Assembly: GCF_024435075.2 (NCBI RefSeq)
Contig: NZ_JAMZEG020000001.1
Coordinates: 248,001-312,000 of the forward strand
DNA length: 64,000 nucleotides
Source of the DNA: Marinomonas maritima
Lineage (GTDB): Bacteria > Pseudomonadota > Gammaproteobacteria > Pseudomonadales > Marinomonadaceae
Direction: 5' to 3'
Part shown: positions 44,646-53,305 of the stretch, in pieces
Position numbering within the stretch: position 1 is the stretch's first letter
Layout of the letters: every line of letters begins with the position of its first letter
Notes under the pieces: model-generated
Databases searched by the model: none
Told to the model about the DNA's origin: nothing
What the model saw: only the letters and a program-made list of their open reading frames with translations
Made by a program: the position numbers and the translations under genes

Positions 44646-46161
44646 AATCCACGGGGTGTTTCGATCTAAAAACTTACTGAAAAACAAAGATATCTTTGTC
44701 GCCGTTGAGTGGAAAGATGGCGTCACATCATCCTTGCCTATTGAAATGGCTAGTTTTTTGGCACCTGGCTATACATTTCAAGATAAAAAAGTTGTTTCGC
44801 AATCTCAGTGTCAGAGACAAATAATTCATATTATTAGTCTAGAGCGTGTCGATAAAGGCTCAGATCATTACCAGTATTACTATAAAACAGATAAGGGTTT
44901 GATGAAGTTCACAGCATTTGAACTAGCTAGAACTTTATTTTTTCACAACCCGCATCTTGTTCGAGCATCGTACACTGCTAATGGTTTAAGCGCTCTTGCA
45001 CTCGTAAACCGTAACCAGTCGCCAATCGAAATCAGCTTCCCTGAAAGTACCAAATACCCTGTTAGCTTCATAGGTACAAAAAGTAAGAGAACGCATTTAG
45101 CCTGGATGTTACTTGATGGAGAAGCCAAAAAAAGTGCATTTTCTGTCTTTGAGTCCTTTAAAAATGATGCGGGGAAATTAGGGTTTAAATTTGTCCCACC
45201 CAATCTAAAAGGCTGGCAGCTCGAGGTCTCTGTGCTAACTGATCCAGAAGAGAGTTTTACAGAGGTAATTCGTGTAGAAAGGATTGTAGAAGCAATTTTA
45301 AACGAGAACGCGTCTGATGTTTTAGTTAATCATCCGAAAACTAAAGATCAAAGCGCTAAAAGTAAGGTGGCAACTTCGAAAAATGGTCATGTCCCAGCAG
45401 ATGATATTGATCCTGAGCTAGATCTTGGGGATATACCGGGTTTAGGAAAACGACTTCACAACGAGCAACTAAAAGGCTTTTCCTTTAGCTGCTCTGGTAT
45501 TCGAAGCGTTAAATCATCTAAAGGAAAGAAAGCAGGGAATTCAAAACGTGCGCCGTCTACTGAAGGTCAAGACACCAAAAAAGAAAAAGCAGGCATTGGC
45601 ATAGCAGAAAAAGATGGTTATGCACAGGAGTTTAGTCCTTCAATCAATCAAGATGATGAGATCACAGAGACTGTCGATTTACCGCAGAAGTTTAGTTTGT
45701 TTGCAGAAGTGATTGAAGAAGTTTCAGAATCTGATGGCATTAAGCTTGTTCAGGAAGCTAAGTGCTATAGATTTCCAGAGCCTTCTAATAACAGCAGGGT
45801 TGTTTATCAAACGCAATATGAGGACCGACTTAAGTATTTTGTGGCGATTTTAGATATTAAGGGTAGTAACTTGATTCTGGTAGAAGCAGATACAAACAAT
45901 CTAGAAAAACCTAAAGGGGCCAGTACTTTAATATTAGGCCTAAAAGAAAATGCCACAGAGAACTTTGAAGAAATCCTTCAGAACTTCTCAGATAAAGGAG
46001 CTCAGTGGAGCCATGCTTTTATAGAAGAGCGCTGCGACTTTTTTAGCCCTTGTAGACATCCATTGTTGAAAGAAAAGGGTATAGCTCGTACTGATCAGGA
46101 GTACAAAGAAAAGTGGGTCGATGACATGAAAGAGAAGTTGAGCGAGTTTAAGACATCTTAG
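44518..46161 (+). CDS. tnsE: Tn7-like target selector TnsE
   Basis: The match to TnsE is read from ELARTLFFHNPHLVRAS, PPNLKGWQLEV and the C-terminal FSPCRHPLLKEKGIARTDQE regions. The middle (about 330-440) is low complexity and charged, as in Tn7. TnsE guides Tn7 to replicating conjugal plasmids through contact with the sliding clamp. The start is unsure: homology begins near codon 44640 (VKIHGVFRSKN), and the nearest ATG in frame is 44518, inside tnsD. A frame without stops extends back to 44377. A non-ATG start near 44.6 kb is possible. Confidence 0.85.
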   Translation: MKLNALLDSAKNGFGKLRDELSEKISKWFPALSYLPRDTELVKIHGVFRSKNLLKNKDIFVAVEWKDGVTSSLPIEMASFLAPGYTFQDKKVVSQSQCQRQIIHIISLERVDKGSDHYQYYYKTDKGLMKFTAFELARTLFFHNPHLVRASYTANGLSALALVNRNQSPIEISFPESTKYPVSFIGTKSKRTHLAWMLLDGEAKKSAFSVFESFKNDAGKLGFKFVPPNLKGWQLEVSVLTDPEESFTEVIRVERIVEAILNENASDVLVNHPKTKDQSAKSKVATSKNGHVPADDIDPELDLGDIPGLGKRLHNEQLKGFSFSCSGIRSVKSSKGKKAGNSKRAPSTEGQDTKKEKAGIGIAEKDGYAQEFSPSINQDDEITETVDLPQKFSLFAEVIEEVSESDGIKLVQEAKCYRFPEPSNNSRVVYQTQYEDRLKYFVAILDIKGSNLILVEADTNNLEKPKGASTLILGLKENATENFEEILQNFSDKGAQWSHAFIEERCDFFSPCRHPLLKEKGIARTDQEYKEKWVDDMKEKLSEFKTS

Positions 46162-46218
46162 TAAAGAGGCTACAGAAAACTAGTTTCTGTAGCCAAGAAA
46201 ATGTAACACGTATTGCTT

Positions 46219-46356
46219 TTACTTCTTCTGGTTTGGGTTTAGTTGAGTCCCGCGGTTGCCTTGAGTTTTATCGTAGGCAGTGTTTGTGCCATTTGAACCT
46301 TTGTTGGCGTTTTGTTGGTTTGCACTGTTGTTCTGAGGTGATGTTTTGTTAGACAT
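46219..46356 (-). CDS. Small Asn/Gln-rich hypothetical protein (45 aa)
   Basis: The frame reads MSNKTSPQNNSANQQNANKG and ends in LNPNQKK. An excellent AAGGA lies seven bases before the ATG. Similar small polar proteins with a GNRG...NPNQ end are known from vibrios and shewanellas as hypotheticals, which supports reality. The sequence is predicted to be disordered. A longer frame on the same strand (46239-46439) is a shadow. Confidence 0.65.
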   Translation of the reverse strand: MSNKTSPQNNSANQQNANKGSNGTNTAYDKTQGNRGTQLNPNQKK

Positions 46357-46448
46357 AACGAAGTCCTTAAGTTAGTAGAATAATTTTGCACTTGGTGCAT
46401 TTGCATAGTAACTAGGCTTATAGGTACAAATAGGGACATTTAGATTAT

Positions 46449-47192
46449 ATGGCAGAGAAAAATAAAAAAATTCAAAAATTGATTCGAGATATTTTGAAAG
46501 AGCTTGGCTGGAGTGTGCCGAAATTCGCAACAAAATATCTGACTGATACCAGCGAACATGATGCTAGTGAGGATGAGTATAGGTCCTGTGTAGAGCGAGT
46601 AAAAAAACACCTTAGTCGTGATAGCACGAAAGTTGAGGTGCTTGAGACTTATCTGACTTATTTACTTAAAACTTCAGAGTTCAAGAGTTTGGAAGAGGCG
46701 GGGAAGGTTAAGTGGCTAGAGACTGAAACGCATATCCTTGAAGATTATCAAAAACTGATTTCAAGTGAGGATGATCCCGCTAGAAAAAAAGTTCTTGAAG
46801 TGGCTTCTGCTTATGCGTTATCGATAGGGACGGCATGGGATTTTCATATAGTCAGTATTGATGCAGATGAATTTTATGAAAAGAGATATATAGTCCTTTG
46901 GGATGCTGATGTAGGCTTTAACCATGGTTCCGGTAGCTGGGGAACTGCTATGTGTGAAGTGGTTGAAAGTCATTTTGGGTATCCATTCGTGAGGACGTCA
47001 AATCATCATTTTCAGACAGGCATGCGGTGTGTCAAAAAAGTATTGGGTTACAATGCAGGAGTTCTGACATTGATGGGGCTGAATTATGGTCCAAATGACC
47101 CAAATAATCATCCATCTGTGAAATGCATAGTTGAAATGCTTGAGTGTGATTCTAAATGGGTCATAAAAGATCAACGTCAAATAGTTCTTTAG
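46449..47192 (+). CDS. Hypothetical cargo protein at the right transposon end (247 aa)
   Basis: Not recognised. The first 30 residues (KLIRDILKELGWSVPKFATKYL) look like a helix-turn-helix of Cro/XRE type without the full fold. A helical middle is followed by a more globular C-terminal part with several Cys and His (SNHHFQTGMRC, near 180-190). It stands alone 56 bp before the right-end repeats. The place between tnsE and the right end is commonly used for cargo. Confidence 0.7.
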   Translation: MAEKNKKIQKLIRDILKELGWSVPKFATKYLTDTSEHDASEDEYRSCVERVKKHLSRDSTKVEVLETYLTYLLKTSEFKSLEEAGKVKWLETETHILEDYQKLISSEDDPARKKVLEVASAYALSIGTAWDFHIVSIDADEFYEKRYIVLWDADVGFNHGSGSWGTAMCEVVESHFGYPFVRTSNHHFQTGMRCVKKVLGYNAGVLTLMGLNYGPNDPNNHPSVKCIVEMLECDSKWVIKDQRQIVL

Positions 47193-47247
47193 TTTGAAGT
47201 TACCGGATGGATTGTGTTTTGGATGCCTAGTTGGTGTGCGATAAAAA

Positions 47248-47362
47248 TATCAAACTATAATGTCGGAAATTTTAGCGACCTAGAGTTAAAAAATATCAAA
47301 CTTTACCTCTCTAAGGCTCTCTAAAACGTCATTTTTGTATCAAACTATAATGTCGCCGTACA
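47248..47362 (-). repeat. Right transposon end with TnsB-type binding repeats
   Basis: TATCAAACTATAATGTC occurs at 47248-47264 and 47338-47354, and a shorter match, TATCAAACTTTA, at 47294-47305. These are the inverse of the left-end repeats. The end is GTACA at 47358-47362. As in Tn7, the right end is organised differently from the left. Confidence 0.88.
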
Positions 47363-47367
47363 AGAAC
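47363..47367 (+). repeat. Target-site duplication AGAAC (right copy)
   Basis: It is identical to 28144-28148 and directly follows the transposon end. It also directly precedes a second TGTAC end, so it serves both insertions. Confidence 0.92.
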
Positions 47368-47552
47368 TGTACGACTATAATATAGTTTGATGTTTTTTGC
47401 CCCCTGCTATCCTCAGATAGACAGGGAGCCAAATTATGAACGATTCGGAAAGATCACTAGATCCAAAAGATGAAAAACGACTAAAAACTAGGTGTATTGG
47501 ATGTAAGTATGAACCTTTCATCAAAGTCCATGAAATTAGCAGTATAGTCTGA
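47368..47552 (+). mobile_element. Remnant left end of a second Tn7-like element
   Basis: TGTACGACTATAATATAG begins right after AGAAC and matches the left end of the complete element, followed by a TnsB-type repeat (ATAATATAGTTTGATG) and the same ribosome-site layout before a short tnsA. Nothing recognisable of the rest remains. No second right end was found downstream in the window. Confidence 0.85.
47436..47552 (+). pseudogene. tnsA fragment of the second Tn7-like element
   Basis: The 38 codons start at an ATG preceded by AGGGAG. They match the complete TnsA: DSERSLDPKDEKRLKTR against DSEKLVDPQDEKKLKTR, then YEPFIKVHEISS is identical. Homology ends near 47544 and a TGA follows. The catalytic residues, beyond residue 60, are lost. 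The divergence shows a related but distinct element and not a recent duplication of this one. Confidence 0.88.
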
Positions 47553-47796
47553 GAAGTCCAGTGATCCAAAAAGATAATATGTCCACTCTAAATCTACATA
47601 ACCTTTTCATTATAAATGACTAAAAAATAGTCATGCCACAAATATATTTCAAACACATTGTTTGCATGGTTCTTCAGCCTGCATTATCATTGTTCATCAG
47701 TTGAACGCCATGACTTAAAGACATTTACACCCGTGGGCTAGATGAAATGAGAGACGCTTTATCTCTGTTATTACGCATCAAACGTAAGGTGCTTGC
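47553..47796. other. Spacer between transposon remnant and polysaccharide locus
   Basis: About 244 bp. It should contain the promoter of the polysaccharide operon. I looked for a JUMPstart/ops element (GGCGGTAG) and saw none. No ORF is supported. Confidence 0.4.
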
Positions 47797-48135
47797 ATGT
47801 TAACCGATGAATACCATTACAAAATTCTCAAAGAGCTTCAGCAAGACCCAGATATTAGTCAGCGAGAGTTGGCGAAGCGTCTAGGCATTAGCTTAGGGAA
47901 GGCTAATTTCTGCTTAAAAGCGTTAATAGAAAAAGGCTTAGTAAAAGCCGAGAATTTTAAAAATAGTACCCATAAAATAGGGTATTTGTATCTATTAACC
48001 CCAAAAGGGATAGAAGAAAAAGTATCGTTAACTCAACGTTTTCTACAGCGTAAATTGAAAGAACATGAAGTGCTTGAAGAAGAAATAGAAAAATTACGTT
48101 ATGAGGTGAGCCAACTGAATCAGGGAAAAATGTAA
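47797..48135 (+). CDS. MarR-type EPS-associated transcriptional regulator
   Basis: The protein has 112 residues. A winged helix is clear (DPDISQRELAKRLGISLGKANFCLKALIEKGLV), followed by a C-terminal coiled coil (KLKEHEVLEEEIEKLRYEV). This is the small regulator that heads many exopolysaccharide and O-antigen loci (MarR_EPS type). It is 2 bp before ugd and may control the entire operon. Confidence 0.85.
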   Translation: MLTDEYHYKILKELQQDPDISQRELAKRLGISLGKANFCLKALIEKGLVKAENFKNSTHKIGYLYLLTPKGIEEKVSLTQRFLQRKLKEHEVLEEEIEKLRYEVSQLNQGKM

Positions 48136-48137
48136 AT

Positions 48138-49316
48138 ATGATCAAGAAATATAACATCGCTATAGTAGGAACTGGCTACGTAGGCCTGTTTAACGCCATG
48201 TTGCTAGCACAACATAACAAAGTAACTGCTGTGGACATTATCCCCCAAGAAGTGACAATGCTAAACAATAAGAAATCGCCTATTGTAGATGCGGAAATTG
48301 AAGATTTTTTGACGAATAAGTCGCTCTACTTTAAAGCAACGATGGATAAACAAGAAGCCTATCAAGATGCGGCGTTTGTGATCATTGCTACTCCGACTGA
48401 TTACGATCCAATTACCAATTACTTTAATACGGATTCGGTCGAAAGCGTAATTCAAGACGTTCTTGCTATTAATCCCAATGCGGTAGTGGTGATTAAATCG
48501 ACCGTGCCAGTGGGTTATACGAAAAGTGTGAATAAAAAATTTAATACCACAAATATTTTTTTCTCACCTGAGTTTCTACGAGAAGGTAAGGCGCTTCATG
48601 ATAACTTGTATCCCTCACGAATCATCGTAGGTGAGCGCTCGCAGAGAGCGGAAGTCTTTGCAGGCTTACTTAAACAAGGGGCAATAAAAGACGACATTGA
48701 TATTCTGTTTATAGGCAGCGCTGAAGCTGAAGCCGTTAAGCTATTTTCGAATACTTACTTAGCCCTTCGAGTTGCTTACTTTAATGAGCTAGATACTTAT
48801 TGTGAATCCCAGAGTCTAGACACGAAGCAAATCATTGATGGTGTATCACTGGACCCTCGAATCGGCAATCACTATAACAATCCAAGTTTTGGCTACGGTG
48901 GCTACTGCCTGCCAAAAGATACCAAACAATTGTTAGCAAACTATCAGGATATCCCTAACAACCTAATTAGAGCAATTGTTGATTCAAATTCGACACGCAA
49001 AGACTTTATTGCTGACTCTATTATTAAGTGCAATCCTAAAGTTGTCGGTGTCTACCGATTAGTGATGAAAACAGGCAGCGACAATTTTCGAGCATCGGCT
49101 ATTCAGGGAGTAATGAAACGAATAAAAGCGAAAGGCATAGAAGTTGTGATCTATGAGCCTGAATTACATGAGAATGAATTTTTCCACTCAGAAGTTTATG
49201 GCGATTTGGATGAATTTAAGTGTATTTCAGATGTAATTATTGCTAACCGCATGACTAGTGACCTTGATGATGTCTTTGTTAAAGTTTATACACGCGATTT
49301 GTTTGGTAGTGATTAA
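48138..49316 (+). CDS. ugd: UDP-glucose 6-dehydrogenase
   Basis: The protein has 392 residues, close to E. coli Ugd (388). The NAD-binding GTGYVGL is at 11-17, the substrate region FSPEFLREGKA at 142-152 and the catalytic Cys257 in GYGGYCLPKDT. It oxidises UDP-glucose to UDP-glucuronate with two NAD. The product is a precursor of acidic sugars in surface polysaccharide. Start 2 bp after the regulator stop. Confidence 0.92.
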   Translation: MIKKYNIAIVGTGYVGLFNAMLLAQHNKVTAVDIIPQEVTMLNNKKSPIVDAEIEDFLTNKSLYFKATMDKQEAYQDAAFVIIATPTDYDPITNYFNTDSVESVIQDVLAINPNAVVVIKSTVPVGYTKSVNKKFNTTNIFFSPEFLREGKALHDNLYPSRIIVGERSQRAEVFAGLLKQGAIKDDIDILFIGSAEAEAVKLFSNTYLALRVAYFNELDTYCESQSLDTKQIIDGVSLDPRIGNHYNNPSFGYGGYCLPKDTKQLLANYQDIPNNLIRAIVDSNSTRKDFIADSIIKCNPKVVGVYRLVMKTGSDNFRASAIQGVMKRIKAKGIEVVIYEPELHENEFFHSEVYGDLDEFKCISDVIIANRMTSDLDDVFVKVYTRDLFGSD

Positions 49317-49367
49317 TAATATGAATAAAATTAATATTAACTCTACTTTTAAACGAAAGGATCTATT

Positions 49368-50765
49368 TTGAAAATCATTCCAGTTATTTTGTCTGGTGGA
49401 GTAGGAAGTCGTCTATGGCCATTGTCTCGTGAGCATTTCCCTAAACAATGCCTTCCACTAACCGATACCCAATATAGTTTATTACAGCAAACAGTTAACC
49501 GAACCAGTGCTTTAGATGTAAGTGCCCCAATTATTGTTTGTAACGAAGATCATCGTTTTTTGATTGCTCAACAACTACAAGAGATTGGTCTGAAGGACGC
49601 TAGTGTTGTTCTTGAACCAAATGGCCGAAATACCGCGCCTGCTATTGCGTTGGCTGCATTAGAGGCTCAGCACAGGCAGCAAGATGATGTATTGTTATTA
49701 GTTTTGCCTGCAGATCATGTGATTCGCAATATTAAAGCTTTTGAATCTGCGATTGCAAAAGCTGTTGAGCTTGCCAGTAATAATGCCTTGGTGACATTTG
49801 GTGTACAACCAACTTGTTCTGAAACAGGCTATGGCTATATCCGCGCTGGTGTAGATTTTACTGTTGTCGAGTTTGTTGAAAAACCGGACCTAGCAACGGC
49901 ACAACAGTATTTAGAATCAGGTGATTATTTATGGAATAGTGGTATGTTCCTATTTAAAGCCAAAACCTATCTTGAAGAGCTTTCTACACATCGAGCTGAT
50001 ATTTTTAATGCTGTTAGTCTTGCTTACGAGCAGCGTACGGAAGACATGGATTTTGTTCGAGTCGATACGGCGGTTTTTTCTAATTGCCCTGCAGAATCGA
50101 TTGATTACGCTGTCATGGAACCAACTAAGAAGGCCAAAGTTGTTCCTTATGCTGGTGATTGGAGTGACATTGGGGCATGGGATGCGCTTTATGATTATGC
50201 CGACAAAGATGATGAACAAAATGTTTTGTTAGGTGATGTGATGTCTGAAGGTTCTTCCAACTGCTTGATACGTTCGGAGACACGTTTAGTTGCAGCTGTT
50301 GGGGTGAATAGTCTTGTTATTGTTGAAACCGCCGACGCAGTTCTTGTAATGGATAAAAACAATGCCCAAGACGTTAAAAAAATCGTTAAGCGTATCCAAG
50401 CAGAAGGTCGCGAGGAGCATATGTACCATACAACAGTGCATCGTCCTTGGGGAACTTACCAAACGGTTGACCTAGGTGAACGCCATCAAGTGAAGCGCAT
50501 TATGGTGAAGCCCGGTGAAAAACTGAGTGTGCAAATGCATCATCATAGAGCTGAGCATTGGGTAGTTGTGTCTGGCACTGCAAAAGTACAAAACGGAGAA
50601 AAAGAAATTTTACTTACGGAAAATGAATCTACTTATATTCCGGTTGGTGTAGTTCATGCTTTAGAAAATCCTGGAAAAATTCCATTGGAGCTGGTTGAAG
50701 TGCAAACGGGTAGTTACCTTGGGGAGGACGATATTGTTCGCTTCAGTGATCTCTATGGACGTTAA
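49368..50765 (+). CDS. manC: Mannose-1-P guanylyltransferase/mannose-6-P isomerase
   Basis: The protein has 465 residues. The nucleotidyltransferase domain has GGVGSRLWPLSREHFPKQ (9-26) and FVEKP; the C-terminal cupin isomerase domain has KPGEKLSVQMHHHRAEHW with metal-binding histidines. It makes GDP-mannose and interconverts fructose-6-P and mannose-6-P. It pairs with the phosphomannomutase that follows. Confidence 0.93.
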   Translation: MKIIPVILSGGVGSRLWPLSREHFPKQCLPLTDTQYSLLQQTVNRTSALDVSAPIIVCNEDHRFLIAQQLQEIGLKDASVVLEPNGRNTAPAIALAALEAQHRQQDDVLLLVLPADHVIRNIKAFESAIAKAVELASNNALVTFGVQPTCSETGYGYIRAGVDFTVVEFVEKPDLATAQQYLESGDYLWNSGMFLFKAKTYLEELSTHRADIFNAVSLAYEQRTEDMDFVRVDTAVFSNCPAESIDYAVMEPTKKAKVVPYAGDWSDIGAWDALYDYADKDDEQNVLLGDVMSEGSSNCLIRSETRLVAAVGVNSLVIVETADAVLVMDKNNAQDVKKIVKRIQAEGREEHMYHTTVHRPWGTYQTVDLGERHQVKRIMVKPGEKLSVQMHHHRAEHWVVVSGTAKVQNGEKEILLTENESTYIPVGVVHALENPGKIPLELVEVQTGSYLGEDDIVRFSDLYGR

Positions 50766-50795
50766 TCTAAAAGTTTTATTGTGAAAGAAGAGCGT

Positions 50796-52289
50796 ATGAG
50801 ACAAGTTTTTGTAAAACAGCTTGCTGATGAGCTAGGTGTGGCGTTCGGCACTAGTGGCGTTCGAGGTCTTGTAAAAGACTTAACACCAGAGCTTTGTTTT
50901 GCTTTAGTTACGTCATTTATTCAAGAAGTTTGCCCTAATGTGACTCAAGTAGCGGTGGGTATAGATTTGAGACCAAGTAGTACAGGCATTGCCAAAGCTT
51001 GTTTATCTGCCATTGAAGCATCTGGCGTAAAAGCTATTTATTGTGGTGCTCTGCCAACCCCCGCATTAGCTTTTTATGCCATACAAAACAACATATCAGC
51101 GATAATGATCACTGGCAGTCATATCCCATTTGATCGTAATGGTATTAAATTTTATCGTCCAGATGGTGAAATTAGTAAAGCAGATGAAGTTGCCATTATG
51201 GCCGGTAATGTTGCTATTCCTAGTAATTTATCAACTCAAATGGCTAATAGCGAATTACCTAATGCTAAACTTGATGCTACTAAGTTATTTAAACTGCGTT
51301 ACACGAACTTATTTCCGACCAATATGTTGGAAGGCAAACGTATCGGTGTTTATGAGCACTCAAGCGTGGCACGGGATATGATCAAAGATTTATTGTCCTA
51401 CTTTGGTGCTGAGGTTATTTCATTAGAACGTACCAATATATTTGTGCCGATAGATACAGAAGCAGTGTCAGAGGAAGATAAACATAAAGGCCTAAATTGG
51501 TCTAAAGAATATGAGTTGGATGCGATTATTTCGACTGACGGAGATGGGGATAGACCACTAATAGCGAACGAAAAAGGTGAGTGGCTACGAGGTGACATCG
51601 TTGGCGTATTGTGTGCGAATTATCTCAATGCAACCCATGTCGCTGCGCCAGTAAATGTAAGTACAGTATTAGAGATAGAAAGCTCGAAGCAGAGCCCAGC
51701 AAGAGTCTGCTCACGAACTAAAATAGGCTCTCCTTATGTCATTGCTGGTATGGAAGTACTTCTTAAAGAAGCATCTAATACAACAGTAACGGTTAATGTG
51801 GTTGGTTACGAAGCTAATGGTGGTTTTTTGATCGGTTCGGATATGCAAATAAATAACAAAGTGCTGAGTATGCTGCCAACAAGAGACTCTGTTTTACCTG
51901 CTTTAATTGTATTAGCTATGTCGTTTGAGCAACGTATACCTGTGAGTCAGCTCAGTTTAGAATTTGCATCACGTTTCACTGCGAGTGACAGAGTAAAAGA
52001 CATTCCAATTGAAGTTAGCTATAGACTGATTGCAGACATCAAGGCTAATAAAGAGAAAAGAGCAAAGCTATTAGTTTGTTGTGCGGCAGAAGGTGAAGCT
52101 TTAGAAGTGATAGATATTGATGAAACTGATGGGTTGAGAATGACGTTGAATAATGGAGATATAGTACATCTAAGGCCGTCTGGTAATGCCCCAGAGCTTA
52201 GGTGTTATATTGAAAGTGATGACCAAGAAAAGGCGAATGTCATGACTGGCCTGCTTTTAAATCAAATTATGAGATTAGTCATTGTCTGA
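50796..52289 (+). CDS. manB: Phosphomannomutase
   Basis: The protein has 497 residues from the ATG at 50796, preceded by a purine-rich AAGAAGAG; a GTG at 50781 is in frame. The phosphoserine S108 is in ITGSHIPFDRNG; the metal loop STDGDGDRP and the sugar-binding GYEANGGF are present. It converts mannose-6-P to mannose-1-P (CpsG/ManB type) for GDP-mannose with ManC. Confidence 0.9.
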   Translation: MRQVFVKQLADELGVAFGTSGVRGLVKDLTPELCFALVTSFIQEVCPNVTQVAVGIDLRPSSTGIAKACLSAIEASGVKAIYCGALPTPALAFYAIQNNISAIMITGSHIPFDRNGIKFYRPDGEISKADEVAIMAGNVAIPSNLSTQMANSELPNAKLDATKLFKLRYTNLFPTNMLEGKRIGVYEHSSVARDMIKDLLSYFGAEVISLERTNIFVPIDTEAVSEEDKHKGLNWSKEYELDAIISTDGDGDRPLIANEKGEWLRGDIVGVLCANYLNATHVAAPVNVSTVLEIESSKQSPARVCSRTKIGSPYVIAGMEVLLKEASNTTVTVNVVGYEANGGFLIGSDMQINNKVLSMLPTRDSVLPALIVLAMSFEQRIPVSQLSLEFASRFTASDRVKDIPIEVSYRLIADIKANKEKRAKLLVCCAAEGEALEVIDIDETDGLRMTLNNGDIVHLRPSGNAPELRCYIESDDQEKANVMTGLLLNQIMRLVIV

Positions 52290-52318
52290 CTTTTTCGGAA
52301 TTAAGGTAGCTATAAAAA

Positions 52319-53287
52319 ATGGCCAAATACACAATAACTTTACATCCATCAGGCACTGTATTTGAGGGTGACTCTAGTAAGTCTATTCTTGATTCGGCCG
52401 TAGAGGCAGGTATTGCATTAGAACATAGTTGTAAAACAGGAAGTTGTGGTGTATGTGAAGCAAGAGTGATTTCATCTGAATGTAATGAACTTGATGGAGG
52501 CGTTTTACTTACTTGTCAAACAATGCCGTCGTGTAGTTTAACGTTAGAGGCTGAGTACTTTCCTGAATTAGCTAATATTAAATGCCTTACTGCACCAGCG
52601 AAAGTAAACTCTATTCTTTATAAAAATGAAAACGTTATCTCCTTAGGGCTTAGGCTTCCACCTAGGGTTAAATTTGATTTCCTTCCTGGACAATATTTAG
52701 ATTTGAAATACCAAGGCATAACAAGAAGTTACTCTATTGCTTCAATACCTAATAGAGAGAACACTATCGAATTACATTTTAAGCGTGTCTTGGGTGGACA
52801 AATGAGTGAGAAAATATTTTCACTCATTAAGGAAAATCAGTTGCTGCAGGTTGAAGGGCCAAAAGGAACGTTCTTTTTTCATAATAAAAAGACAGGTCCT
52901 ATTATTTTTATTGCTACAGGAACAGGCTTTGCTCCTATTAAAGCAATGGTCAGTCAACTGATTCAAGGTCAGCAACTTGACCGACCTATTTATATCTATT
53001 GGGGAAATCGGTCGTCTGATCTTTTTTACGACGAGCAAATTCTTTTAGATTGGAGTGAGCGTTTTGATTCTATTAAAGTGGAGTTCTGTCTTTCAAAAGT
53101 AGAAGAAAATTGTGTTGGTCGCATTGGCTATGTTCAAAATTGTGTACTAGAAGACAGTGTAAGTCTCAGTGATGCGGAAGTGTATGCGTGTGGCTCTATT
53201 GAGATGATTGACTCAGCAAAGAGTTCTTTAGTAAACGCAGGTTTAGATAGAGATAGTTTTTACTCTGATGCCTTTGTTGCATCTTAA
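52319..53287 (+). CDS. rfbI: CDP-6-deoxy-L-threo-D-glycero-4-hexulose-3-dehydrase reductase (E3)
   Basis: The protein has 322 residues. The N-terminal plant-type ferredoxin has four cysteines in CKTGSCGVC and LLTCQT; the rest is an FNR-type flavin reductase with the FAD motif RSYSIAS and GTGFAPIKAM. This enzyme (AscD/DdhD/RfbI) passes electrons from NADH to RfbH to remove the C3 hydroxyl. It is the first gene of the CDP-dideoxyhexose block. Confidence 0.92.
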   Translation: MAKYTITLHPSGTVFEGDSSKSILDSAVEAGIALEHSCKTGSCGVCEARVISSECNELDGGVLLTCQTMPSCSLTLEAEYFPELANIKCLTAPAKVNSILYKNENVISLGLRLPPRVKFDFLPGQYLDLKYQGITRSYSIASIPNRENTIELHFKRVLGGQMSEKIFSLIKENQLLQVEGPKGTFFFHNKKTGPIIFIATGTGFAPIKAMVSQLIQGQQLDRPIYIYWGNRSSDLFYDEQILLDWSERFDSIKVEFCLSKVEENCVGRIGYVQNCVLEDSVSLSDAEVYACGSIEMIDSAKSSLVNAGLDRDSFYSDAFVAS

Positions 53288-53305
53288 ATACTTTAAGGAA
53301 TTTTC

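Larger units (their letters stand above)
28149..47362 (+). mobile_element. Complete Tn7-like transposon at the glmS attachment site
   Basis: The element is 19,214 bp from TGTACAGTGACATTATAG at the left to its inverse at the right (reading TGTACGGCGACATTATAG from 47362 leftward). The two ends differ at only a few bases over the first 25, and AGAAC flanks both sides. It carries tnsA-tnsB-tnsC at the left, cargo in the middle, and tnsD-tnsE toward the right. All catalytic residues of TnsA and TnsB and the ATPase motifs of TnsC are present, so it may be active. It is inserted with tnsA next to glmS. Confidence 0.95.

Noticed and set aside
46239..46439. 66-codon minus-strand ORF
   Set aside because: It overlaps the better 45-residue gene in another frame, has no ribosome site and a composition typical of a shadow frame.
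28149..47362. CRISPR-associated Tn7 (CAST) type
   Set aside because: No Cascade or Cas12k genes and no repeat array; instead TnsD and TnsE are present.
47553..47796. JUMPstart/ops element before the polysaccharide operon
   Set aside because: No GGCGGTAG core is present.
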